Positions 1 through 6,135 of a stretch of 9,258 nucleotides of DNA are shown one piece after another. The stretch lies in the NCBI GenBank assembly GCA_902765035.1, contig CACWYF010000030.1, forward strand, positions 1-9,258. The letters are read 5' to 3'. A program made the position numbers and the translations under genes. The notes beneath the pieces were generated by a model, which worked only from the letters and a program-made list of their open reading frames with translations, did no database searches and had not been told where the DNA came from. Origin of the DNA: an uncultured Eubacteriales bacterium (GTDB lineage: Bacteria > Bacillota > Clostridia > Peptostreptococcales > Anaerovoracaceae). Position 1 is the first letter of the stretch. Each line of letters starts with the position of its first letter.

Positions 1-895
1 CGATTGAGTGGAGCATGGTAGCCATGCAGATAACTGTAGTTGCTCCTCTTACCTCGTTTCTCATCGCGTCCTGTGCAGCATATACATCTCCGTACACCGG
101 AGGAAGCGGACCGTCATCTCTTATTGAGCCGCCGAGCACATACGGAACGCCCTTCTTCTCGCATGCAGCCATGATGCCGTCATCAAGGCCTTCTTCCTCG
201 AGGAACTTTCCGATGCTTCCGTAATATCTGACCTTGTTGATGGTCTCAAGGTGGTTGTAGTGTCCGTTAGGAACACTTTCCTGAGTATAGATATTCTGCC
301 CGAGTCCTGTATTCAGATAAGCGCCTTCAAGGTCATGTGTTGCAAGAGCATTTCCTGCAAGCAGCGCATGTACATATCCGCCCTCAATTATCTTCTGGAA
401 AGCCTTTCTTGCATCGTGGTCGAATGCGAATGCAGGTCCCATTACCCATACGATCTTGCCGTGATCCTTCTCGTACTTCAGTATCTGGTACAGCTCATCA
501 TAGTCTACCGAGAAAGCCGTTTCTCTTGATCTTGAAGTTCTGAATGCGAATATATCCTTTTCAGAGGCCTTGCCTTCGCTGAATCCGTACGGGTATACAT
601 AGATGCCGTCCTCGCAGTTCTCTGTCCTGCCCACACCTACAAGATCACCCTTGCTGAGGTTTCTGAATTCGACGACATGGATCTTTCCGTCCTTAAGAAC
701 AGGGACACAGTCCATTCTGCTCTCCTCTGCGAGGAGCCACTTTCCCTCGACCTTGAAGTATTCAGGGAAAATGCTCATCGCATGGAAGTTCTCAGGTGCT
801 ACGCCGTCCATAGGCGCAGGCACGAACACTGCCTCAGGACAGTTTACAAATCTCTCTTCAGTAAAGTCCGGATGTGTGTATTCTCTAAGCTTCAT
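1..895 (-). CDS. LOR/SDH-domain protein (TIGR00300-like), C-terminus beyond left edge
   Basis: The first 298 residues are visible and the frame stays open to base 2. The ATG at 895 has GGAGGG 8 bases upstream, inside the end of hslO. Stretches GNALATHDLE (181-190), GHYNHLETIN (211-220), GSI (226-228) and GSIRDDGPLP (256-265) match, from memory, the conserved core of the family named after lysine-oxoglutarate reductase/saccharopine dehydrogenase. Archaeal members of this family have been reported as ornithine cyclodeaminases, and cyanobacterial AgrE/ArgZ carries a related C-terminal domain. Members are about 400 residues, so roughly 100 are missing here. No signal peptide is seen, so a cytosolic enzyme is likely. 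An amino-acid role (ornithine or arginine) is inferred by homology only; the substrate cannot be read from sequence. The start overlaps the hslO stop by 11 bases, implying co-translation. The segment GPAFAFDHDA (153-162) looks divergent from the His/Gly-rich segment I recall at this place in archaeal members. Confidence 0.8.
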   Translation of the reverse strand, partial: MKLREYTHPDFTEERFVNCPEAVFVPAPMDGVAPENFHAMSIFPEYFKVEGKWLLAEESRMDCVPVLKDGKIHVVEFRNLSKGDLVGVGRTENCEDGIYVYPYGFSEGKASEKDIFAFRTSRSRETAFSVDYDELYQILKYEKDHGKIVWVMGPAFAFDHDARKAFQKIIEGGYVHALLAGNALATHDLEGAYLNTGLGQNIYTQESVPNGHYNHLETINKVRYYGSIGKFLEEEGLDDGIMAACEKKGVPYVLGGSIRDDGPLPPVYGDVYAAQDAMRNEVRGATTVICMATMLHSI

Positions 896-1775
896 TTTCC
901 CTGCCCTCCATAATTTTGTTCAGTTCATCTATAGCGAATGTATATGCCGAGTTGCAGAAATAGCATTTTACCTCTATCTCCTCACCGTCGTTAATGATCT
1001 CTTCGAGGTCCTTTCTGCTGAGCGTCGCAAGAGCACCCGCTACTCTCTCCTTAGAGCAGTCGCAGTGGAATCTTACAGCCTCCGTCTCATTTATGCTGAG
1101 ATCCAGGTCTCCGAGATAGTACTCCAGAATGTCCTCTGGAGTCATGCCATCCTCCATCATGGATGTGACAGAAGGAGCACCGCTGACTTTGCTCTCTATG
1201 GCAGCGATCGTCTCCTCCGCTGCATCAGGCATTATCTGGATTATGAACCCGCCGGAGTGCTTTACAGAACTGTCGGTATCCACCATTACCCCGAGACCTA
1301 CCGCCGAAGGCGTCTGCTCGGATACGGTGAAGTAGTACGCAAGATCGTCTCCGATCTCTCCTGTCTGTATCTCGACCTGCCCGTTGTATGGCTCCCTGAG
1401 TCCGAGGTCCATTATAACGGTCAGGACACCCTTGCCGACTGCACCGCCTACATCAAGCTTGCCGGCGTATTTTCTCGGTATATCCACTGCCGGGTTGGCC
1501 GCAAAGCCCTTGACATTGCCGTGGCTGTCGGCTGTGACCGTCAGCATTCCGATCGGACCGTCGCCTTTCATCTGCAGAGTCAGCTTGTCCTTTTCGCCCT
1601 TCATCATCGAGCCCATCATGGCTCCGGCCGAAAGCAGTCTGCCGAGAGCTGCAGTCACTACAGGCAGAGTCATGTGCTTCTCTCTGGCTGTTGCCGCCAT
1701 CTCAGTTGATCTTACCGCAAAAGCTCTGACCGTCTCACCGGCAGCCGTCGCCCTTACAAGATAATCTCCATTCAT
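885..1775 (-). CDS. hslO: Hsp33 redox-regulated chaperone
   Basis: Cytosolic holdase chaperone that holds unfolding proteins when oxidation breaks its zinc centre. The 296-residue product has the usual family length. The C-terminal redox switch is complete: CDC (Cys238, Cys240), a 30-residue linker, then CYFC (Cys271, Cys274), giving CxC-X30-CxxC. The core motif SEQTPSAVGLGV lies near residues 152-163. The frame can be extended to a GTG at 1784, but that G is the last base of the GGAG ribosome binding site (1784-1787). The ATG at 1775 sits 8 bases after that site and is the better start. The gene is followed with an 11-base overlap by the LOR/SDH-domain gene. A candidate promoter lies at 1853-1880, and a hairpin lies between it and the start. 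Confidence 0.95.
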   Translation of the reverse strand: MNGDYLVRATAAGETVRAFAVRSTEMAATAREKHMTLPVVTAALGRLLSAGAMMGSMMKGEKDKLTLQMKGDGPIGMLTVTADSHGNVKGFAANPAVDIPRKYAGKLDVGGAVGKGVLTVIMDLGLREPYNGQVEIQTGEIGDDLAYYFTVSEQTPSAVGLGVMVDTDSSVKHSGGFIIQIMPDAAEETIAAIESKVSGAPSVTSMMEDGMTPEDILEYYLGDLDLSINETEAVRFHCDCSKERVAGALATLSRKDLEEIINDGEEIEVKCYFCNSAYTFAIDELNKIMEGRENEA

Positions 1776-1784
1776 AGGAATCAC

Positions 1785-1790
1785 TCCTTT
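1785..1790 (-). promoter_or_regulatory. hslO ribosome binding site region deciding the start
   Basis: On the minus strand AAAGGAG runs into the base at 1784 and is followed by TGATTCCT and then ATG (1775-1773). The site overlaps the upstream GTG codon (1784-1782), so that GTG cannot use it. This favours the 296-residue protein over the 299-residue one. Confidence 0.75.
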
Positions 1791-1807
1791 TATCGTAATA
1801 ATCCGCT

Positions 1808-1841
1808 AAAAGAGCTGCACAATCAGTCATGCAGCCCTTTT
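1808..1841 (-). terminator. 12-bp hairpin downstream of the macrodomain gene, in the hslO leader
   Basis: Arms 1808-1819 and 1830-1841 enclose a 10-base loop. Read on the minus strand the arms pair along all 12 positions, one being a G.U wobble, in the form AAAAGGGCTGCA / TGCAGCTCTTTT. The U stretch lies within the 3' arm, as in bidirectional terminators. On the plus strand the same position is an A.C mismatch, though six T follow there. It lies about 70 bases after the macrodomain stop and could end that transcript. It also lies immediately downstream of the candidate hslO promoter, so it may instead act as a leader stem-loop or attenuator. Confidence 0.6.
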
Positions 1842-1852
1842 TTCCAACAATT

Positions 1853-1880
1853 ATTTTATACCACTGAATAAAAATCTCAA
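1853..1880 (-). promoter_or_regulatory. candidate sigma-A promoter for hslO
   Basis: On the minus strand TTGAGA (1880-1875) and TAAAAT (1858-1853) are separated by 16 bases; each hexamer matches the consensus at 5 of 6 positions. TATAAA (1860-1855) is an alternative overlapping -10. The start of transcription would fall near 1846, about 70 bases before the hslO ATG and about 5 bases before the hairpin at 1841-1808. This is a pattern match only. Confidence 0.5.
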
Positions 1881-1897
1881 GCAAATCTTGATCAGTG
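1862..1897. repeat. nested inverted repeat over the hslO promoter -35 side
   Basis: Outer arms CACTGA (1862-1867) and TCAGTG (1892-1897) enclose inner arms TCAAG (1877-1881) and CTTGA (1887-1891). On the right the two arms are adjacent; on the left a 9-base A-rich bulge separates them. The dyad covers the candidate -35 and spacer of hslO and begins just after the macrodomain stop. It could be an operator or a weak RNA hairpin with a following TTTTTATT on the minus strand that helps end the macrodomain transcript. Neither role is shown. Confidence 0.4.
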
Positions 1898-1909
1898 AAC
1901 CGTTAAGCC

Positions 1910-2764
1910 TCATTTCTCCAGGATGTTTTCGTATATCTTACGGTCGCGGTCCGAGAATACATTGAAGATGACCTTCTCTATACCTTTATATGTGTTCCCG
2001 CCTGCATTCTGCCCTGCTCCCGAGCCTATATACGAAGATACTTCACTGTACCGTCTGTCCTGTTCATCAAGGTATTTTCTGACGGTCTCCACTGCTATGC
2101 GTGCGGCCTCCTCTGCCGGAAACATGAACACGCCCGTGGATATGCAGCAGAAAGCGACGCTGCGAAGTCCGTTCTTCTCCGCCAGTTCAAGGCATGACCT
2201 GTATGATGATCTGAGAAGATCCCTGTGTTCATCAGTGAGCGGGCCCTGGACGATCGGACCGACCGTATGAAGGACATAGCGGGCCGGAAGGCAGTATCCC
2301 GGTGTGATCTTGGCCTGACCTGTCGGCTCCTCATGTCCCTGCAGGTTCATGATGCGGGCGCACTCGTTTCTGAGCTCGATGCCTGCAGCACTGTGTATGC
2401 AGTTATCTATGCAGTTGTGCAGAGGCTGATAGCATCCGGTCATCCCTGAGTTGGCGGCATTCGTTATCGCGTCAACTCCGAGCCTGGTGATATCTCCCTG
2501 CCATATGCACAGTCTCGGATCAAGGCTGCAAGGCTCTATCATCTTCTCATTAACGATGCCCTTCATGAAGTTTTCCTTCTTAAGGTAGGCATCCTGCACT
2601 TCCTGAAACTCAGCACTTATCGGATGCGGCATCCTTACATTCATGAGCATGCGGAGAAAATCCTTCTGTGTCTGTTCATCCGAAGGCACCGGGATCTTCC
2701 TGTATCCCGGATTCTCCGCCTTGAGTTTTTCAATAAGCCATACGCGTTCTTCTTCATGTGTCAT
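1910..2764 (-). CDS. zinc-type macrodomain protein, probable ADP-ribosyl hydrolase
   Basis: Predicted to bind ADP-ribose and remove it from modified proteins in the cytosol. The 284-residue product has an N-terminal helical extension (about 1-80), as in the Zn-macro class of Firmicutes, followed by a macrodomain: GDIT (90-93), NAAN (102-105), HTVGP (166-170) and STGVF (209-213). The insert GCYQPLHNCIDNCIHSAAG (110-128) holds Cys111, His116 and Cys118, the likely zinc ligands by analogy with SirTM-linked streptococcal and staphylococcal enzymes. In those species the gene sits with a sirtuin (SirTM) and lipoylation genes; no such partners are beside it here. A Gly/Ser/Asn-rich segment at about 240-260 before the last strand looks like an insertion. 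AAGGAG lies 9 bases before the ATG. Only a weak -10 (GATAAT near 2786-2791) with no clear -35 is seen upstream. The substrate is inferred. Confidence 0.88.
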   Translation of the reverse strand: MTHEEERVWLIEKLKAENPGYRKIPVPSDEQTQKDFLRMLMNVRMPHPISAEFQEVQDAYLKKENFMKGIVNEKMIEPCSLDPRLCIWQGDITRLGVDAITNAANSGMTGCYQPLHNCIDNCIHSAAGIELRNECARIMNLQGHEEPTGQAKITPGYCLPARYVLHTVGPIVQGPLTDEHRDLLRSSYRSCLELAEKNGLRSVAFCCISTGVFMFPAEEAARIAVETVRKYLDEQDRRYSEVSSYIGSGAGQNAGGNTYKGIEKVIFNVFSDRDRKIYENILEK

Positions 2765-2823
2765 GACAGCAAGCTCCTTACATTTCTATTATCTGATCCT
2801 GAGTATCCTGCTCGTTTCTGAAT

Positions 2824-2855
2824 GAAAAAGCAGCGCGGGCTGTATGCCTGCGCTG
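2824..2855 (-). terminator. Rho-independent terminator of the phosphofructokinase gene
   Basis: On the minus strand CAGCGC (2855-2850) pairs with GCGCTG (2836-2831), with an inner GGC/GCC extension after one A.C mismatch and a 5-base loop. After one C, five T follow (2829-2825). The stem starts 12 bases beyond the TAA stop at 2868, the classic position. Confidence 0.85.
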
Positions 2856-2867
2856 TATGAAGTAAAA

Positions 2868-4115
2868 TTACTTTCTCTTTTTCTTCATTGTGAGGTGTGT
2901 CGGAAGTCCTCCTGCTGTGTAAGGCTGGATGGATCCGATGATGAACGGTCTTGCATACTCAAGGTATTCATCGCTTACGTATGTTCCGTCATTGATGATC
3001 CACTTCTGAGGAACCTTACGCTCAATGTTAGCTACCTCATGGATGTCAAAGCTGTTGTATGTCTCAACATACGGCTCTCTTGACTTGACTTCGATGGTGA
3101 TCATCTTTCCTGTCTCGCCGTTGAAGGCAGCCTCTGCTGCGAGGTAACCAACGTTGTATGCTTCATCAGCATCAACACGGGAAGCGAGGTGGGATGCGCA
3201 TCTCTGAAGTGATGAGAACTCGATATATCTTGACTTGAGGCCTGTCTCTGCAGTTACTCTGTTTGCCAGATATGCTGCTGTACCTGCAAGCTGCTTGTGA
3301 CCGAATGCGTCAACGTGATCATTGACTGTTCCGAGCTCGCATACGAACTTTCCGTCAGCGGTCTTGAGACCTTCGGAAACAGCTACTACGACGGACTTCT
3401 TGGTCTCAGCGAGCTTCTTGATCCTTGCGATGAAGTCATCGATGTCGAATGTGACCTCAGGCAGATAGATCAGGTCCGGTCCGCTGCAGTCGATGTCCTT
3501 GGAAAGAGCTGCTGTAGCAGTGAGCCAGCCTGCGTGACGTCCCATGATCTCAACGATGCAGATAGTCGGCTTGGATACTCCGTAGCTCTCGTTGTCCCTG
3601 ATGATCTCCTTCATCGAAGTAGCGATGTACTTTGCCGATGAACCGTATCCCGGGCAGTGGTCTGTCATAGGCAGATCGTTGTCGATCGTCTTAGGGATGC
3701 CCATGAACTTCTGCTTTTTATTATGTGTAATAGCATAGTCGGAAAGCATCTTGATGGTATCCATCGAGTCATTTCCGCCGTTGTACAGGAAGAACTCGAT
3801 GTTCTTCTTGTCAAGGATGTCAAAAATCTTCTCATATACTTCTTCGTGTCCCTCAACAGGCGGCAGCTTGTATCTGCATGTGCCGAGGAAAGCAGAAGGT
3901 GTTCTCTTGAGCAGAGACAGGTCCTGTCCGCTTGTGATGTAATCCTCGATATCTACGATGTCTTCCTGCAGGAGACCTTCGATACCGTAGTGCATTCCGT
4001 ATATCCTTCTGATTCCTGCCTTCCAGGATGCCTTGATGACACCTGCAAGACTGGAGTTGATAACTGCTGTCGGCCCCCCTGACTGTCCTACAATAAGATT
4101 TCCTTTCATTGCCAT
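2868..4115 (-). CDS. pfp: 6-phosphofructokinase, pyrophosphate-dependent type
   Basis: Cytosolic glycolytic enzyme that phosphorylates fructose 6-phosphate to the 1,6-bisphosphate. The product is 415 residues. GQSGGPTAVINSS (10-22) is the N-terminal nucleotide/phosphate loop, followed by GGNDS (113-117), PKTIDND (141-147) and MGRHAGW (191-197). Asp116 and Lys142 occupy the two positions (Gly104 and Gly124 in the E. coli ATP enzyme) whose change to Asp and Lys marks use of pyrophosphate, so a reversible PPi reaction is expected. Asn115 stands where Asp103 of the E. coli enzyme binds magnesium. The frame can be extended to an ATG at 4220, but that codon lies upstream of the promoter -10 (4201-4206). 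The ATG at 4115 has AAGGAGGG 7 bases before it and precedes the conserved start. The gene is flanked by its own promoter and terminator, so it is monocistronic. PPi use is inferred from residues only. Confidence 0.92.
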   Translation of the reverse strand: MAMKGNLIVGQSGGPTAVINSSLAGVIKASWKAGIRRIYGMHYGIEGLLQEDIVDIEDYITSGQDLSLLKRTPSAFLGTCRYKLPPVEGHEEVYEKIFDILDKKNIEFFLYNGGNDSMDTIKMLSDYAITHNKKQKFMGIPKTIDNDLPMTDHCPGYGSSAKYIATSMKEIIRDNESYGVSKPTICIVEIMGRHAGWLTATAALSKDIDCSGPDLIYLPEVTFDIDDFIARIKKLAETKKSVVVAVSEGLKTADGKFVCELGTVNDHVDAFGHKQLAGTAAYLANRVTAETGLKSRYIEFSSLQRCASHLASRVDADEAYNVGYLAAEAAFNGETGKMITIEVKSREPYVETYNSFDIHEVANIERKVPQKWIINDGTYVSDEYLEYARPFIIGSIQPYTAGGLPTHLTMKKKRK

Positions 4116-4143
4116 TTTATGTCCCTCCTTTTTGATCGCTGAC

Positions 4144-4159
4144 ACCGTGCCTTCACGGT
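4144..4159 (-). promoter_or_regulatory. small hairpin in the phosphofructokinase 5' leader
   Basis: On the minus strand ACCGTG (4159-4154), AAGG loop, CACGGT (4149-4144): a perfect 6-bp stem with a 4-base loop. It lies inside the predicted 80-base leader, about 15-20 bases upstream of the ribosome binding site. It has no T run, so it is not a terminator. A role in translation or mRNA stability is possible but not shown. Confidence 0.4.
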
Positions 4160-4200
4160 TACTGATCAATGCAAAACTATAATTAACCGAAATCGGTCCT

Positions 4201-4230
4201 ATTATATGCGCGCAGGTCATCCTGAGTCAA
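4201..4230 (-). promoter_or_regulatory. sigma-A promoter of the phosphofructokinase gene
   Basis: On the minus strand TTGACT (4230-4225) and TATAAT (4206-4201) are 18 bases apart; the -10 is perfect and the -35 matches 5 of 6. Transcription should start near 4194, leaving a leader of about 79 bases. This fixes the start codon at 4115. The promoter is one half of a 292-bp divergent region (4116-4407) shared with gltX; the stretch between the two promoters (about 4231-4331) shows nothing recognisable. Confidence 0.8.
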
Positions 4231-4331
4231 TTATGCGCAGTAACTTTTTTGAAGTTTTCGCCAGTTTCGAAAGGATCGTCCGTATGTTCAGAGGATGCCT
4301 GCAGTCAATGGTTTTGCTATGTCCGCTCAAA

Positions 4332-4360
4332 TTGCAAAAGGCAGCCTCTTAAGCTATAAT
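4332..4360 (+). promoter_or_regulatory. sigma-A promoter of gltX
   Basis: TTGCAA (4332-4337), a 17-base spacer, and a perfect TATAAT (4355-4360). Transcription should start near 4367, about 41 bases before the gltX ATG. That leader is too short for a T-box riboswitch. AAGGAG (4393-4398) lies 9 bases before the ATG. Confidence 0.78.
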
Positions 4361-4407
4361 AGAGCAGCTGAAATAAGAGACAACTCAGAAACAAGGAGTT
4401 TTACACA

Positions 4408-6078
4408 ATGACCAATCATGAATTAGCCAATCTGATATATCCTTCCCTTCCTCATACACCTGAGGATTACGAAGCGATGTATCCTGAAAGAGATCTGCCG
4501 GAAGGCGCCATGGTCACAAGACTCGGCCCGAGCCCGACAGGTTTCATACATCTCGGAAATCTCTACGGCGCTTTCGTCGATGAGAGGCTCGCTCATCAGA
4601 GCGGCGGCACTTTCTTCCTCAGGATCGAGGATACCGATGACAAGAGATTCGTAGAGAACGCAGTCGAGACTATTATCACATCACTCGCATTCTTCGACAT
4701 CAGGTTCGATGAGGGTGTCACCCAGAGCGGCGATATAGGCAGCTACGGTGACTACACACAGAGCCACCGCGGCGAGATCTACCGCACATTCGCGAAGAAG
4801 ATGCTGGAACAGGGCGATGCCTATCCTTGCTTCCTCTCAGAGGATGAGATCACAGAGATCAGGGAAAAGCAGGAAGCTGCAAAGCTGTCGCCGGGCATCT
4901 ATGCCGGATGGTCGAAGTACAGAGACTGGGACAAGGACGATGCTGTAGCTGCTGAAGTTGAGCAGCGCATCAAGGCCGGCGACCCGTTCGTCATCAGGCT
5001 TAAGTCGAAAGGCGTTCCTAATGCGAGCGCAGAGGAGACCGCAAGACATACTGTCGTTGACGCGATCAGAGGAGAACTGTCAGTACCTGACAACTTCCTC
5101 GACATCGTCATCATCAAGCAGTCGGGCATCCCTACATATCATTTTGCACACGTAGTAGACGACCACCTCATGAGAACCACTCACGTCGTCAGAGGCGAGG
5201 AATGGCTTCCTTCCCTTCCGATCCACGTTGAGCTCTTCGAGGACCTCGACTGGGAGCTGCCTGTATACTGCCACACAGCACAGCTGATGAAGATCGGTGA
5301 AGACGGCAACAAGCGCAAGCTGTCCAAGAGAAAGGACCCTGAGCTCTCACTCGACTACTACAGGAGCCAGGGCTACCATCCTGCAGCTGTCAGGGAATAT
5401 CTCCTGACCATCCTCAACTCCAATTACGAGGAGTGGAGAGCAGAGAATCCTGACGCATCATCCGATGATTTTGCATTCACGACAGAGAAGATGTCCAGCA
5501 GCGGAGCTCTCTTCGATCTCGACAAGCTGAACGACGTCAGCAAGAGCACTCTTCTCAGGATAGATGCACATGAGCTCGCAGAGTGGCTCAGGTCATGGTC
5601 CGATGAGTTCGCTCCTGAGTACAGCTATGTATTCCGCGACATGGATCACCTTGCAGCGATCCTCGACCTCGGAAGACATGATGCACGTCCGAGAGCAGAT
5701 CTTGTATATGCAAAGCAGATAATGGAATATATCGGATATTTCTTCGACGAGTCCTTCAGGATCGAGGACGAATACCCTGCAGAGGCTGCTGCTGATGCGG
5801 AGACCATTCTCAGGGCTTACCTCGATTCCTACGACCACAGCGACGATAACGAGACATGGTTCGGAAAGATCAGACAGATCGCTGTCGACCTCGGATATGC
5901 GGCCAAGCCTAAGGACTTCAAGAAACATCCTGAAGAGTATAAGGGACACGTCGGACATGTCAGCACTGTGATCCGTATCGCACTGATGGGAAGAGCGACT
6001 TCACCGGATGTATGGGCGATACAGCAGATCATGGGCGAGGACAAGGTCCGCGAGAGACTCAGTGCACAGCTGGGCTAA
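4408..6078 (+). CDS. gltX: glutamyl-tRNA synthetase
   Basis: Class I synthetase that charges tRNA-Glu with glutamate in the cytosol. The product is 556 residues, longer than the roughly 470-490 typical of bacterial enzymes; about 35 extra residues precede the Rossmann fold. The HIGH-like signature is SPTGFIHLGN (42-51), followed by RIEDTD (72-77); the KMSKS-like loop is KLSKR (304-308), preceded by a Gly/Asn/Lys/Arg stretch. AYPCF near 139 has one Cys and no zinc-finger partner cysteines. The C-terminal third is acidic and helical, as expected for the anticodon-binding part. The start has a good ribosome binding site and promoter. The next gene follows after 57 bases with no terminator visible between them, so they are probably co-transcribed. 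Whether it also charges tRNA-Gln cannot be read from sequence. Confidence 0.95.
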   Translation: MTNHELANLIYPSLPHTPEDYEAMYPERDLPEGAMVTRLGPSPTGFIHLGNLYGAFVDERLAHQSGGTFFLRIEDTDDKRFVENAVETIITSLAFFDIRFDEGVTQSGDIGSYGDYTQSHRGEIYRTFAKKMLEQGDAYPCFLSEDEITEIREKQEAAKLSPGIYAGWSKYRDWDKDDAVAAEVEQRIKAGDPFVIRLKSKGVPNASAEETARHTVVDAIRGELSVPDNFLDIVIIKQSGIPTYHFAHVVDDHLMRTTHVVRGEEWLPSLPIHVELFEDLDWELPVYCHTAQLMKIGEDGNKRKLSKRKDPELSLDYYRSQGYHPAAVREYLLTILNSNYEEWRAENPDASSDDFAFTTEKMSSSGALFDLDKLNDVSKSTLLRIDAHELAEWLRSWSDEFAPEYSYVFRDMDHLAAILDLGRHDARPRADLVYAKQIMEYIGYFFDESFRIEDEYPAEAAADAETILRAYLDSYDHSDDNETWFGKIRQIAVDLGYAAKPKDFKKHPEEYKGHVGHVSTVIRIALMGRATSPDVWAIQQIMGEDKVRERLSAQLG

Positions 6079-6135
6079 CCGACACCACCAAATTGAAACG
6101 ATCAGAAAAAACTTTACACGGAGGAACATTTGAAC

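Noticed and set aside
603..1709. Long plus-strand open frame of 368 codons
   Set aside because: It is antisense to hslO and the LOR/SDH-domain gene, which both have clear family motifs and ribosome binding sites. It crosses both genes, has no convincing ribosome binding site and matches no fold I know.
1808..1841. Terminator for a plus-strand gene
   Set aside because: Six T follow the stem on the plus strand, but no plus-strand gene lies upstream, and the stem pairs fully only when read on the minus strand.
3297..4082. Two plus-strand open frames of 114 and 141 codons inside the phosphofructokinase gene
   Set aside because: They are shadows of a well-supported gene, rich in Asp, Val, Cys and Leu, without family resemblance.
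4116..4220. N-terminal extension of the phosphofructokinase frame (35 residues)
   Set aside because: The upstream ATG lies 5' of the predicted transcript start, and the extension has no homology-like pattern; the ATG at 4115 has a strong ribosome binding site.
4361..4407. T-box riboswitch before gltX
   Set aside because: The predicted leader is only about 41 bases and has no specifier-loop or antiterminator pattern.
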